DNA from: Thomasclavelia spiroformis
GTDB lineage: Bacteria > Bacillota_I > Bacilli_A > Erysipelotrichales > Coprobacillaceae
DNA: 64,000 nucleotides
Assembly: GCA_016901755.1 (NCBI GenBank)
Contig: JACJKV010000003.1
Span: 59,528-123,527, forward strand
Direction: 5' to 3'
The number at the start of each line of letters is the position of its first letter. The first letter of the stretch is position 1. The position numbers were made by a program, and so were the translations under genes. The notes below the pieces were generated by a model. It did not search any database and was not told the DNA's origin. It worked only from the letters and a program-made list of their open reading frames with translations. This document shows positions 29,316 through 38,023 of the stretch, piece after piece.

Positions 29316-29663
29316 TTAAAGCAGGCTGTTATATTCGCTTTCTTTAAAGCCAACAAGAACTTTATCTTCAGTTTCAAGGATCGGTCTTTTGACCAGCATG
29401 CCATGACTTGCCAGCAATTCCAGCTGTTGTTCTTCATCCATGTCAGGAAGCTTATCTTTAAGATGATTTTCTTTATAGATTTTTCCTGATGTATTGAAGA
29501 ATTTCTTTAAAGGCAAGCCACTTTTATGATAAAGATGCAATAGTTCTTCTTTACTGAGTTTCTGGTCAACGATATGTCTTTCCTGAAATTCAAGATGATG
29601 ATTCATTAAAAATTTTTTTGCTTTTAAACTGGTTGAACATTTAGGATAATAAATAAATAACAT
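29316..29663 (-). CDS. ArsC/Spx-family thioredoxin-fold protein
   Basis: 115 aa with the N-terminal KCSTSLKAKKFL motif (Cys ~9, second Cys replaced by Ser) and the C-terminal VKRPILETEDKVLVGFKE of the arsenate reductase/Spx/MgsR superfamily. The CxxS form and lack of an ars operon argue for a redox-regulatory protein or a glutaredoxin-type reductase rather than arsenic resistance. It is coupled with the phospholipase-like gene downstream. Confidence 0.85.
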   Translation of the reverse strand: MLFIYYPKCSTSLKAKKFLMNHHLEFQERHIVDQKLSKEELLHLYHKSGLPLKKFFNTSGKIYKENHLKDKLPDMDEEQQLELLASHGMLVKRPILETEDKVLVGFKESEYNSLL

Positions 29664-29747
29664 AAAATACCTCCTGTAGATATTTTACCATAGTTTTCAT
29701 CAAAATTGATATTGTTTAATATATCCAGATATGTTAATATGATTTCA

Positions 29748-29918
29748 AGTAAGATAGAGGCGCAAGATGTTATGAAGTTATTATTATTTGATGCAACAAG
29801 ATGATAAGGGAGGAGCACTTGCCGAAGAAGTATGTTTATTGCATGAAACATGTTTCTGGGTGTACTGGAAATACCTGTACAACTGTCATTATCATAGATA
29901 ATGGTGTGCTATCATTTG
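29748..29918 (+). promoter_or_regulatory. Lysine riboswitch (L box) aptamer
   Basis: Contains the conserved L-box blocks in order: GATAGAGGCGCAAG, GGGAGGAGCACTTGCCGAAG, TTGCATGAAA, TTTCTGGGTGTACTGGAAA, CTGTACAACTGTCA. The closing helix pairs GATAG (29753-29757) with CTATC (29909-29913). It is followed by a terminator and then lysine-pathway genes. Lysine binding should favour the terminator and shut the operon off. Confidence 0.93.
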
Positions 29919-29931
29919 ATAACAGGTTATG

Positions 29932-29960
29932 CTGCAATGATAGTCATTGCATTTTTTTTA
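29932..29960 (+). terminator. Riboswitch expression-platform terminator
   Basis: Stem GCAATGA / TCATTGC with a TAG loop, followed by A and T8. Located 14 nt after the L-box closing helix. Confidence 0.88.
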
Positions 29961-30013
29961 TGATAAGGAAATAATCGAGAAATATGTGAATATATTAAAG
30001 AAGGAGAAGAAAG

Positions 30014-30478
30014 ATGGAAAATGTTGTTGAAGCATTAAGCTATGAAAGAGATATCATCCAGCTTAAACTACTGAATGTTCCTAAACATCCTAAAATGATT
30101 GCCAGAATATTTATGATCTTAAAAGATCAGGATATCAATATTGATATGATTTCACAGGTGACGATCGATGACTTTGTGCAAATCGAAATTACTTTAGATC
30201 AGGTCAGTCAGTTAAAACTGAATGAAGCCATTTTAAAGCTAAAAGATGAATTTAAACAGCTGCAGATTTATCAGATCAGAAAATATGCCAAGGTTGCAGT
30301 TGGTGGAAAGAAAATAGAAGATACACCTGGTATTGCAGCTGAGGTCTTTGCGACATTTGGTAATGAAAATATTCATTTTTATCAGATTACAACGAGTAAA
30401 AGAACTATTTCCTTAGTTATTGATAAAGATAATTTAGACTTAGCGATTCAGGTCTTAAAAAATAAATTTAACATTTAG
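30014..30478 (+). CDS. Free-standing aspartokinase regulatory (ACT) subunit
   Basis: 154 aa that match the C-terminal tandem ACT domains of aspartokinase (INIDMISQV, KVAVGGKKIEDTPGIAAEVF, INFYQ-like IHFYQITTSKRTISLVI). The kinase domain is wholly absent. In Bacillus LysC an internal start makes the same beta subunit from the full gene; here it is a separate gene with its own GGAG site. It is the first gene of the lysine-riboswitch operon. Inferred role: allosteric partner of an aspartokinase encoded elsewhere. Confidence 0.85.
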   Translation: MENVVEALSYERDIIQLKLLNVPKHPKMIARIFMILKDQDINIDMISQVTIDDFVQIEITLDQVSQLKLNEAILKLKDEFKQLQIYQIRKYAKVAVGGKKIEDTPGIAAEVFATFGNENIHFYQITTSKRTISLVIDKDNLDLAIQVLKNKFNI

Positions 30479-30489
30479 GAGGAAGAGGT

Positions 30490-31383
30490 ATGACTATTTT
30501 TGAAGGAAGTGCAGTCGCCCTGGTGTTACCCATGTTTGACAACGGCGATATTGATTATGAAGGATTTAAAAGACAGGTTCAAAGAATGATCGATGGTGGA
30601 GTACAGGCATTACTGGTTAATGGTACAACTGGTGAAACAGCAACGATCACGATTGAAGAAGAATTCAGACTGTTTGATATTGTCATGGAAATGGCAAAAG
30701 GAACAGGTATCAAGGTTATCTGTGGAGCAGGATCTAATGATACGGCAACGGCTTTGAAAAAAGCAAAATACGCCAATGAAAAAGGTGCAGATGCAATCCT
30801 GGTCGTTACACCTTATTATAATAAAACCAGCCAAAGAGGACTGATTCAGCATTATACAATGATTGCTGATACGGTTGATATTCCGATGATCTTATATAAT
30901 GTTCCTGGCAGAACAGGAATGAATATTACTGTTGATACTGTTGTTGAACTGGCAAAACATAAAAATATTCAGGCCATGAAAGATGCAACTAATAATATCA
31001 GTTATGCCATGGAAGTCATGGCAAAAACAGCAGATCTGGATTTTGATATGTATTCAGGATGTGATGATAATGTTTTACCATTTATGGCAGCGGGAGGAAA
31101 AGGTGTTATTTCAGTCACTTCCAATATTTATCCTCAGGCCATGGAAAAACTGACACAGCTTATTTTAAAAGGAAATATGACTGAAGCCAGAAAACTGGCT
31201 TATGCATTAGATCCAGTATCAAGAGCTTTATTTATTGATGTTAATCCAATTATGCCTAAGGCAGCTTTAGCTAAAATGGATGTATGTGGTGAAATGGTAA
31301 GAATGCCATTGATTCCTACAACTGATCATAATAAGGATATTTTATTTAAGGCAATGGAACAATTTGAAAAAATGGGGTACTAA
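30490..31383 (+). CDS. dapA: 4-hydroxy-tetrahydrodipicolinate synthase
   Basis: 297-aa TIM barrel. Schiff-base Lys is K164 (QAMKDATNN), Tyr is Y136 (ILYNVPGRTG), and the pyruvate-binding GTTGE lies at 45-49. It condenses pyruvate with aspartate semialdehyde, the first committed step to DAP and lysine. AGGAGGAAGAGG lies ahead of the ATG. Confidence 0.97.
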   Translation: MTIFEGSAVALVLPMFDNGDIDYEGFKRQVQRMIDGGVQALLVNGTTGETATITIEEEFRLFDIVMEMAKGTGIKVICGAGSNDTATALKKAKYANEKGADAILVVTPYYNKTSQRGLIQHYTMIADTVDIPMILYNVPGRTGMNITVDTVVELAKHKNIQAMKDATNNISYAMEVMAKTADLDFDMYSGCDDNVLPFMAAGGKGVISVTSNIYPQAMEKLTQLILKGNMTEARKLAYALDPVSRALFIDVNPIMPKAALAKMDVCGEMVRMPLIPTTDHNKDILFKAMEQFEKMGY

Positions 31384-31384
31384 A

Positions 31385-32128
31385 ATGAAAGTAATTTTAT
31401 ATGGATATGGATTAATGGGAAAAAAGGTTGCTCATCAGTTAAGAGGAAACGAGATGTTCGATCTGATCGGCATCGTTTCCTTAGAATTTGATGAAAAAGC
31501 ACCTGAAAATATGTATCATCGTTTAACGGAAGTTGAAGATAAAGCGGATGTGATCATTGATTTTTCACATCCTGATAATCTTGATGATATTTTAACTTAC
31601 GCTTTGAAAAACAAAACCAGACTGGTGATCGCTACGACGGGATTTAAACCAGAACAGCTTTCAGCAATCGAAGCAGCAGCTAAAGAAATTCCAATCTTCC
31701 AGTCATTTAACACCAGTTTTGGTGTTCAGATGGTGACAAAAATGTTAAAACAGTTCGCTAAAGAATTTTTTGAAAATGGTTTTGATATCGAAATTCTGGA
31801 AAAACATCATAACCAGAAAATTGATGCTCCATCAGGAACCGCCAAACTGCTATATGAAGTGATGGCTGAAGAAATAGAAACGGCTACACCAGTTTATGAC
31901 CGCAGTTCTTTACATGAAAAAAGAAAACATGAACAGATCGGTATCCAGGCTATTCGAGGGGGAACGATCTTTGGAGAACATGAAATTATCTTTGCGGGCA
32001 ATGATGAAATTATTGAAATTAAACATACAGCACTTTCAAAAGATGTATTTGTTCAGGGAGCGATTGCTGCAGCAAAAGCATTAGCTGATAAAGAATGTGG
32101 TTTGTTTACATTAAAAACACTTTACTAG
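31385..32128 (+). CDS. dapB: 4-hydroxy-tetrahydrodipicolinate reductase
   Basis: 247 aa. The N-terminal NAD(P)-binding Rossmann is MKVILYGYGLMGKKVA; the catalytic block is EKHHNQKIDAPSGTAKLL. It reduces the DapA product. The start ATG is 1 nt after the dapA stop, with GGGG 7 nt upstream. Slightly shorter than average but with all key residues. Confidence 0.96.
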   Translation: MKVILYGYGLMGKKVAHQLRGNEMFDLIGIVSLEFDEKAPENMYHRLTEVEDKADVIIDFSHPDNLDDILTYALKNKTRLVIATTGFKPEQLSAIEAAAKEIPIFQSFNTSFGVQMVTKMLKQFAKEFFENGFDIEILEKHHNQKIDAPSGTAKLLYEVMAEEIETATPVYDRSSLHEKRKHEQIGIQAIRGGTIFGEHEIIFAGNDEIIEIKHTALSKDVFVQGAIAAAKALADKECGLFTLKTLY

Positions 32129-32137
32129 GGGGAAACT

Positions 32138-33436
32138 ATGGTTTTACAGACAGAATTTGCAACAATAAAGGGTAACGATTTATACATAGATGATGTTAAA
32201 GCGACTGATCTGGCTAAAGAATATGGAACACCTTTATATGTTATGTCAGAAGGACATATGCGTAAACAGTTTAATACATTAAAAACACAGATGATCGATA
32301 AATATGAAAATGCTTTACCATTATTTGCTTCTAAATCATTTTCATGCATCGCTATTTATAAATTAGCTAAAGAATATGGGGTAGGTATTGACTGTGTCAG
32401 TGCTGGTGAAATCTCGATTGCTTTAAAAGCGGGATTTGATCCGCAGAAGATCTATTTCCATGGCAATAATAAATTGCCTTCAGAAATTGAATATGCTTTA
32501 CAGCATGGTGTTATTTATTTTGTTATTGATAACTTTTATGAAATTGAATTAATAGAAGAAATTGCTTCACGTTTAAATGTTCAGGTCAAAGGGCTGGTTA
32601 GAATTACACCTGGAGTTTATGCTGGGGGGCATGATTATATTCGTGTTGGTGCCAAAGATACAAAATTTGGTTTTTCCAGCCATGACAATACTTATTTAAA
32701 AGCTATTAAAAAAGTTATAGATGCACCACATATTGATTTTGAAGGAATTCATTGTCATGTTGGAAGTCAGATTGAAGATATTCAGGCTTATATTCTGGCG
32801 ATGAATAAATTTGTTGATATTGCCTATGAAATTTATGATATTTTTGGTATTGTCATTAATGAACTGAATGCTGGTGGTGGTTTTGGTATTCAGTATACTA
32901 AGTCAGATAAGCCATTGGAATTTGATCATGTGGTATCAACGATCATGGATATTATTGAAAAAGGATTTGCGAAAAGAAATCTGAAAAGACCTAAAGTTCT
33001 TGTTGAACCAGGTCGTTACTGTGTTGGTAATGCAGGAATCACTCTTTATACGGTTGGATCATATAAAAACATTCCTGATATCAGAGATTATATCAGTGTT
33101 GATGGTGGTATGACGGATAATATTCGTTCATCATTATATCAGGCTAAATATGATGCCATTATAGCTAATAAGGCAGGCCAGGAACCTGATCGTCTTGTAA
33201 CGGTTGCTGGGAAAAACTGCGAATCAGGAGATATTCTGATTAAAGATATTATGCTGCAGGATCCTCAACCAGGTGATATTCTAGCTACTTTCTCAACAGG
33301 AGCTTACCATTACTCTATGTCTTCAAATTATAATCAAATTCCAAAACCAGCAGTTGTTTTTACTTACCAGGGAAAATCAAGACTGGTTATTCGAAGACAG
33401 ACGTTTGATGATCTTGTATATTTTGATATTGAATAA
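32138..33436 (+). CDS. lysA: Diaminopimelate decarboxylase
   Basis: 432 aa fold III PLP enzyme. The PLP Lys is K66 in FASKSFSC, an altered form of the usual YAxKAN. Other motifs are HCHVGSQI, GGGFGIQY, EPGRYCVGNAG, CESGD and the C-terminal GAYHYSMSSNYN. It converts meso-DAP to lysine, the last step. Middle pathway enzymes are not in this window. Confidence 0.97.
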   Translation: MVLQTEFATIKGNDLYIDDVKATDLAKEYGTPLYVMSEGHMRKQFNTLKTQMIDKYENALPLFASKSFSCIAIYKLAKEYGVGIDCVSAGEISIALKAGFDPQKIYFHGNNKLPSEIEYALQHGVIYFVIDNFYEIELIEEIASRLNVQVKGLVRITPGVYAGGHDYIRVGAKDTKFGFSSHDNTYLKAIKKVIDAPHIDFEGIHCHVGSQIEDIQAYILAMNKFVDIAYEIYDIFGIVINELNAGGGFGIQYTKSDKPLEFDHVVSTIMDIIEKGFAKRNLKRPKVLVEPGRYCVGNAGITLYTVGSYKNIPDIRDYISVDGGMTDNIRSSLYQAKYDAIIANKAGQEPDRLVTVAGKNCESGDILIKDIMLQDPQPGDILATFSTGAYHYSMSSNYNQIPKPAVVFTYQGKSRLVIRRQTFDDLVYFDIE

Positions 33437-33465
33437 AAAAGTCAGCTAAAAAAAGCTGACTTTTT
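33436..33465 (+). terminator. Terminator of the lysine operon
   Basis: A 12-bp stem AAAAAGTCAGCT / AGCTGACTTTTT with the loop AAAAAA. Confidence 0.88.
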
Positions 33466-33557
33466 AACATAATATGATAAAATTGAAAAAAATTTTTAAA
33501 AAAATATGTCGTATAAAAAAGAAAAATGAATGAAATTTTCACTTCATAGTAAAGGCA

Positions 33558-33586
33558 TTGAAAGCGCATACAATTTTTTTTATAAT
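33558..33586 (+). promoter_or_regulatory. PTS operon promoter overlapped by a cre site
   Basis: TTGAAA (33558-33563), 17-nt spacer, TATAAT (33581-33586). The bases 33558-33572, TTGAAAGCGCATACA, fit the CcpA operator consensus WTGNAANCGNWNNCW at all fixed positions and cover the -35. Glucose repression by CcpA is therefore expected. Confidence 0.8.
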
Positions 33587-33614
33587 TAAGTTAGAAAAAT
33601 GAAGGAGGGGTCAT

Positions 33615-34931
33615 ATGAAAGACAAAATGATGGAGGCTTTATTAATTGTAGCTGAAAAATTACAAAGAAACCGTTATATGACAGCAATTAAAAATGCATT
33701 TACTGCTTTGTTGCCTATAACAATCTGTGGTGCTTTTAGCGTTTTGTTCACTAGCGTTATCTGTACACCAAATGAAAAAGGATTAAGTTTAGCTAACTTT
33801 GAAATGTTCAGATGGTTAGAAAATTTAAATCCAATGTTTGATGCTGCATATTATGCAACATTGAATTTCTTAACAATTGGATTAATTGTATTAATTGCGA
33901 TTGAATTAGGTAAACAATATGGAATGGAAGATAGAACATTACCATTAGTTGCACTGGCTAGCTATGTAACACTTTGTGCAACAGCTATGACTGTAACAAA
34001 TGATGCTGGTGTGGCATTTGATGTTACTGATGTCTTAGCTGTTAAATATACAAATGCACAAGGTATATTTATGGCGATGATATCAACCATTCTTTCAAGT
34101 GAACTTTATATTAAACTGATCAACAGTGGTAAATTAAGAATTTCTTTACCTGAAACAGTACCTAGCAATGTTGCTAATGCATTCAACGTATTGATTCCTG
34201 GTGTTGTGACAATTTTAGTTGTATCAGGTTTTGGTTTAGCATTTGAAACAATTCTTGGATATTCAATTTATGATGCTATCGCAAAATGGATTCAGGCACC
34301 ATTGACAGGGGTATTAACTGGATTACCAGGATATCTGTTACTGTTCTGGGTATCAACATTGCTTTGGGTTGTTGGTATCCATGGTACACAAACTTTGGGA
34401 GCTATCTATTCAGCACCAATGTTACTTGCTTTAACAGAAAATATCGATGCGGTTGCTAAAGGATTAGAACCAACAAATATTTTAAGTACTGGATTTATCA
34501 GTTGTTACACAATTATTACTGGTGCTGGTATTACTGGTGGTTTATTGATTGCAATCTTATTATTCTCTAAACGTGAAGATTATCGTACAATTGCTAAGCT
34601 GTCAATTGCGCCAGGTATCTTTAATATCAATGAAACTATGACATTTGGTTTACCAATCGTCTTAAACCCAATCTTAGCAATTCCATTTATGCTTGCTCCA
34701 GTTGTTTCTGCAACATTTGCATACTGGATGACTGTTATAGGATTTGCAAAAGTCGTTTGCTTCCAGGTTCCTTGGACAACACCAGTTGGTATCATGGGAT
34801 TCCTGTCAACCGGTGGACATATCGGAACAGCAATCACTCAAATCATTTGTGTGGCATTAGCTGTTGTGATCTATACACCATTCGTTCTTGTTGCTAATAA
34901 ACAGGCTTTAGCTGAAGAAGAAGCTAAATAA
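33615..34931 (+). CDS. PTS EIIC transporter, cellobiose/lactose family
   Basis: 438 aa. About ten membrane helices. The family markers are the N-terminal QRNRYMTAIKNAFTALLP-like segment, GIHGTQTLGAIY in mid-protein and the substrate-site region FNINETMTFGLPIVLNP. It imports and phosphorylates a beta-glucoside together with EIIA and EIIB, neither of which is encoded here. GGAGGGG precedes the ATG. Confidence 0.93.
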   Translation: MKDKMMEALLIVAEKLQRNRYMTAIKNAFTALLPITICGAFSVLFTSVICTPNEKGLSLANFEMFRWLENLNPMFDAAYYATLNFLTIGLIVLIAIELGKQYGMEDRTLPLVALASYVTLCATAMTVTNDAGVAFDVTDVLAVKYTNAQGIFMAMISTILSSELYIKLINSGKLRISLPETVPSNVANAFNVLIPGVVTILVVSGFGLAFETILGYSIYDAIAKWIQAPLTGVLTGLPGYLLLFWVSTLLWVVGIHGTQTLGAIYSAPMLLALTENIDAVAKGLEPTNILSTGFISCYTIITGAGITGGLLIAILLFSKREDYRTIAKLSIAPGIFNINETMTFGLPIVLNPILAIPFMLAPVVSATFAYWMTVIGFAKVVCFQVPWTTPVGIMGFLSTGGHIGTAITQIICVALAVVIYTPFVLVANKQALAEEEAK

Positions 34932-34956
34932 TATTATAAAAAAGAAGGTAAATAAC

Positions 34957-35226
34957 ATGAGTAAAGTAGAATTAACAGATACACAAAAAAATATCATTCA
35001 AATCCGTAAAAGAATGAATCGACGTGCTATTGAAGAAGAAAAATTCAAAGGGTTTACAAAAGCCAAATTGTGGACATATTTATGGATTTTCCTTTTTCCT
35101 CCCTATGGTATATACCGTCTGTTTGATAGAAAAAATGAATTTCTGTACCAGCAAAAAGTTGTCTGGGTCATAGTTGCTCTTGTTTATGTTATTTGCATTA
35201 TAAATCAATTTATAAATATCTTTTAA
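34957..35226 (+). CDS. Small membrane protein in the PTS operon, unknown
   Basis: 89 aa. A charged helical N-terminus (~1-40) is followed by two hydrophobic segments (~44-60 and ~70-88). No family recognised. It lies 25 nt after the EIIC gene with an AAGAAGG site, so it is probably part of the uptake operon. Confidence 0.65.
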   Translation: MSKVELTDTQKNIIQIRKRMNRRAIEEEKFKGFTKAKLWTYLWIFLFPPYGIYRLFDRKNEFLYQQKVVWVIVALVYVICIINQFINIF

Positions 35227-35259
35227 TAAATATATGTTTGTACTAAAAGATAATTTACG

Positions 35260-35291
35260 AAAGGTTATAAGAATTATCTTATAACCTTTTA
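35260..35291 (+). terminator. Internal hairpin of the PTS operon
   Basis: Perfect 12-bp stem AAAGGTTATAAG / CTTATAACCTTT with a 6-nt loop and a weak TTATTC tail. It may act as a partial terminator or mRNA-stabilising end between EIIC and the enzyme genes. Confidence 0.55.
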
Positions 35292-35317
35292 TTCACACAA
35301 AAGGAAAGGTAAAGAAA

Positions 35318-36037
35318 ATGAAACTGATAATTGAAGAAAACGAACAGAAAATGAGCGAAAGCTGTATGCAGATTGTTTTAGGAGCAATGATGCAGGACAA
35401 ACGTGTTAACATTTCATTAACATCAGGACGTTCACCAAGAACAATGTATAAAATGATGATTCCTTATGTTAAAGATCAGGAAAAATTTAAAGATATTCAA
35501 TATTACATTTTTGATGATGGACCATGGGTAGGAAAAGAACATGGACCAATCTGGGATGAAATGCATGAATTGTTTTATACTCCTGCAAATATTCCTGATT
35601 CACAGATTCACTGTGTAACTGAAGAAAACTGGGACACTTATGATGAAGAAATCAGAAATGGTGGTGGACTGGATGTTATGGTTATTGGTTTAGGATGGGA
35701 TGGACATTTCTGTAGTAATTGTCCACGCTGTACACCAATGGATAGTTATACTTATAAAATTGATCGTAATGATCAGGTTGCTGTCAATCCAACATATCGT
35801 CCAAGAGCTGATATTCCTTATGTTTATACAATGGGACCAAAAAGTCTGATGCGTGTAAAACATTTGGTTATGATCGTTAATGGTAAAGAAAAAGCAGAAA
35901 TTTTGAAACAGATCTTAGACAGTGATGTAACAGGAGAATTACCTTCAACTGTTTTAAAACTTCATCCTAATTTTACAATTATTGCTGATAAAGATGCGGC
36001 ATCTTTATTAAATCCAGAAGATTATAAGAGATTATAA
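35318..36037 (+). CDS. NagB-type glucosamine-6-phosphate deaminase / 6-phosphogluconolactonase family protein
   Basis: 239 aa. Sugar-phosphate loop LTSGRSPRTMYKMM, then YYIFDDGPWVG and the catalytic-site region MVIGLGWDGHFCSN (normally GIGxDGHxAFN). This divergent NagB-like group travels with GH4 phospho-beta-glucosidases. It probably handles a sugar phosphate released by the next gene product; the precise reaction is uncertain. Cys-rich segment CSNCPRC is unusual for NagB. Confidence 0.8.
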   Translation: MKLIIEENEQKMSESCMQIVLGAMMQDKRVNISLTSGRSPRTMYKMMIPYVKDQEKFKDIQYYIFDDGPWVGKEHGPIWDEMHELFYTPANIPDSQIHCVTEENWDTYDEEIRNGGGLDVMVIGLGWDGHFCSNCPRCTPMDSYTYKIDRNDQVAVNPTYRPRADIPYVYTMGPKSLMRVKHLVMIVNGKEKAEILKQILDSDVTGELPSTVLKLHPNFTIIADKDAASLLNPEDYKRL

Positions 36038-36068
36038 TAAAATATTTTAATCAAACAAGGAGAACAAT

Positions 36069-37475
36069 ATGGAAAAGAAACCTGTAAAAATTGTCACTAT
36101 TGGTGGTGGAAGCAGTTATACACCAGAATTAATGGAAGGATTTATCAAAAGATATGATGAATTGCCTATTAAAGAAATCTGGTTAGTTGATATTGAAGAT
36201 GGAAAAGAAAAAATGGAAATCGTTGGTGCAATGGCACAACGTATGTGGGATGCTTCACCATATGATGTTAAAGTACATTTAACTTTAGACAGAAGAGAAG
36301 CATTACCTGGTGCTGATTTCGTTACAACTCAATTTAGAGTTGGTTTACTGAATGCCCGTATCAAAGATGAAAGAATTCCTTTATCTTATGGAATGTTAGG
36401 TCAGGAAACGAATGGTGCTGGAGGAATGTTCAAGGCTTTAAGAACGATCCCAGTAATCTTGGATATCGTTAAAGATATGAAAGAATTATGTCCAGATGCC
36501 TGGCTGATCAACTTTACAAATCCTTCAGGAATGGTTACAGAAGCAGTCATGAGATATGGAAAATGGGACAGAGTCATCGGTTTATGTAATGTGCCAGTTG
36601 GTGCCATGATGAAAGAACCACAGATGATCGGTAAAACCCTTGATCAGCTGACTTATAAATTTGCGGGATTAAATCATTTCCATTGGCATAAGATTTTCGA
36701 TAATGAAACAGGTAAGGATGTTACGCAAAAAGTTATCGATGCCATTTATGATCCAAATGTCGATGATGGAACACCAAAAAATATTTTCAATGTTAAATTC
36801 TTTAAAGAACAGTTAAAACAGATGAACATGATTCCATGTGGATATCATAGATACTATTATCGTCAGGAAGAAATGTTAAATCATTCTATTGAAGAATATA
36901 AAGATCCTGAAATTGGAACACGTGGACAGCAGGTTAAGAAAACAGAAGCAGAACTGTTTGAACTGTATAAAGATCCAAATCTAAACTACAAACCAGAACA
37001 GCTGACAAAACGTGGAGGAACACATTACAGCGATGCTGCCTGTGAAACAATTGCATCAATCTATGCAAACAAATTAACTCACATTGTTGTATCAACAAGA
37101 AATAATGGTGCTGTTCCTGATCTGCCAGTTGACTGTACAGTAGAAGTTTCTGCTTACATTGGTTCAACAGGAGCAAGAGCAATTGCTTTTGGACCATTAC
37201 AGCCAGCAGAAAGAGGATGGCTGCAATGTATGAAAAATATGGAACTGTGTGTTGAAGAAGCAGCAGTGACAGGAAATTATAACTTATTACTGCAGGCATT
37301 TACTTTAAATCCTCAGGTTATGTCAGGAACAACAGCAAAACGTATCATGGATGAATTACTGATTGCTCATAAAAAATATCTGCCACAGTTTGCTGATAAG
37401 ATTGCCGAACTGGAAGCAGAAGGTGTAACAATCAAAGATGATATTGCTAGAGAGTTAACAGAACAAGGATTATAA
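36069..37475 (+). CDS. Glycoside hydrolase family 4, likely 6-phospho-beta-glucosidase
   Basis: 468 aa. NAD-binding IGGGSSYTPEL at the N-terminus, then TNPSGMVTEAVMRY, GLCNVP (metal Cys) and GLNHFHWH (metal His), which are the family 4 hallmarks. It cleaves phosphorylated beta-glucosides by an NAD+ and Mn2+-dependent redox mechanism. It ends the PTS operon and supports cellobiose-type sugar use. Confidence 0.93.
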   Translation: MEKKPVKIVTIGGGSSYTPELMEGFIKRYDELPIKEIWLVDIEDGKEKMEIVGAMAQRMWDASPYDVKVHLTLDRREALPGADFVTTQFRVGLLNARIKDERIPLSYGMLGQETNGAGGMFKALRTIPVILDIVKDMKELCPDAWLINFTNPSGMVTEAVMRYGKWDRVIGLCNVPVGAMMKEPQMIGKTLDQLTYKFAGLNHFHWHKIFDNETGKDVTQKVIDAIYDPNVDDGTPKNIFNVKFFKEQLKQMNMIPCGYHRYYYRQEEMLNHSIEEYKDPEIGTRGQQVKKTEAELFELYKDPNLNYKPEQLTKRGGTHYSDAACETIASIYANKLTHIVVSTRNNGAVPDLPVDCTVEVSAYIGSTGARAIAFGPLQPAERGWLQCMKNMELCVEEAAVTGNYNLLLQAFTLNPQVMSGTTAKRIMDELLIAHKKYLPQFADKIAELEAEGVTIKDDIARELTEQGL

Positions 37476-37480
37476 AAACT

Positions 37481-37510
37481 GAAGACTGTGTGAAAGCAGT
37501 CTTCTTTTTT
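37481..37510 (+). terminator. Terminator of the PTS operon
   Basis: Stem GAAGACTG / CAGTCTTC with an 8-nt loop and T6 tail. Confidence 0.88.
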
Positions 37511-37600
37511 GTTAATTGATTATGAAATTTTTGTTGTATTTAAAATTTTTTTTTATTAATATATTTATATAGAAAAATAATAGAATGATGGAGATTCATT

Positions 37601-37990
37601 ATGCAGGTAGAAAGACTGAATTTAGAAACGAATAAACTGGAAAAAGTGGAATGTATTGGTATTGTTCAGTTTAAAGGAGAAGATAAAAATGTAGATCTGA
37701 CTGATGGACAGAATTATTATGTTTTAGGTTTTCATAATAATTTGATCAAGGTGATTGATGATACCAAAGATTATTATTATTATCTCCCTTTTGATGCTCA
37801 TGATATAGGAAAAAAAGAGGGAATTGTTTCAGGATTTTATATTGTTCAGGATGATACAGGTGAAATAACTCAATTTTTTGATCGTTATAAAACAGAATTT
37901 GATACGCAACAGAAAAAAGATGCTAAAAAAATATCCCGTCGAATTATTAAATGGAAATTAAACAAATTAGATAAAAAAGAATCTTCATAA
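37601..37990 (+). CDS. Hypothetical protein
   Basis: 129 aa, soluble, beta-rich first two thirds (DGQNYYVLGFHNNLIKVIDD) and a basic helical tail (KKISRRIIKWKLNKLDKK). No family recognised. TGGAG precedes the ATG. It has a terminator overlapping its last codons, so it is a single-gene unit between the sugar operon and its likely regulator. Confidence 0.65.
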   Translation: MQVERLNLETNKLEKVECIGIVQFKGEDKNVDLTDGQNYYVLGFHNNLIKVIDDTKDYYYYLPFDAHDIGKKEGIVSGFYIVQDDTGEITQFFDRYKTEFDTQQKKDAKKISRRIIKWKLNKLDKKESS

Positions 37991-37999
37991 GATTCTTTT
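37974..37999 (+). terminator. Terminator overlapping a stop codon
   Basis: AAGAATCTT-cat-AAGATTCTT stem followed by TTCTATTTT. The TAA at 37988-37990 is in the 3' arm. Confidence 0.7.
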
Positions 38000-38023
38000 C
38001 TATTTTGAAAGGGGTGGAAATAG

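Noticed and set aside
29316..29663. Arsenic resistance gene
   Set aside because: CxxS motif, no ars operon partners; more likely an Spx/MgsR-type protein.
29624..29851. 75-aa minus-strand open frame
   Set aside because: Lies over the lysine riboswitch and operon promoter; no ribosome binding site or family match.
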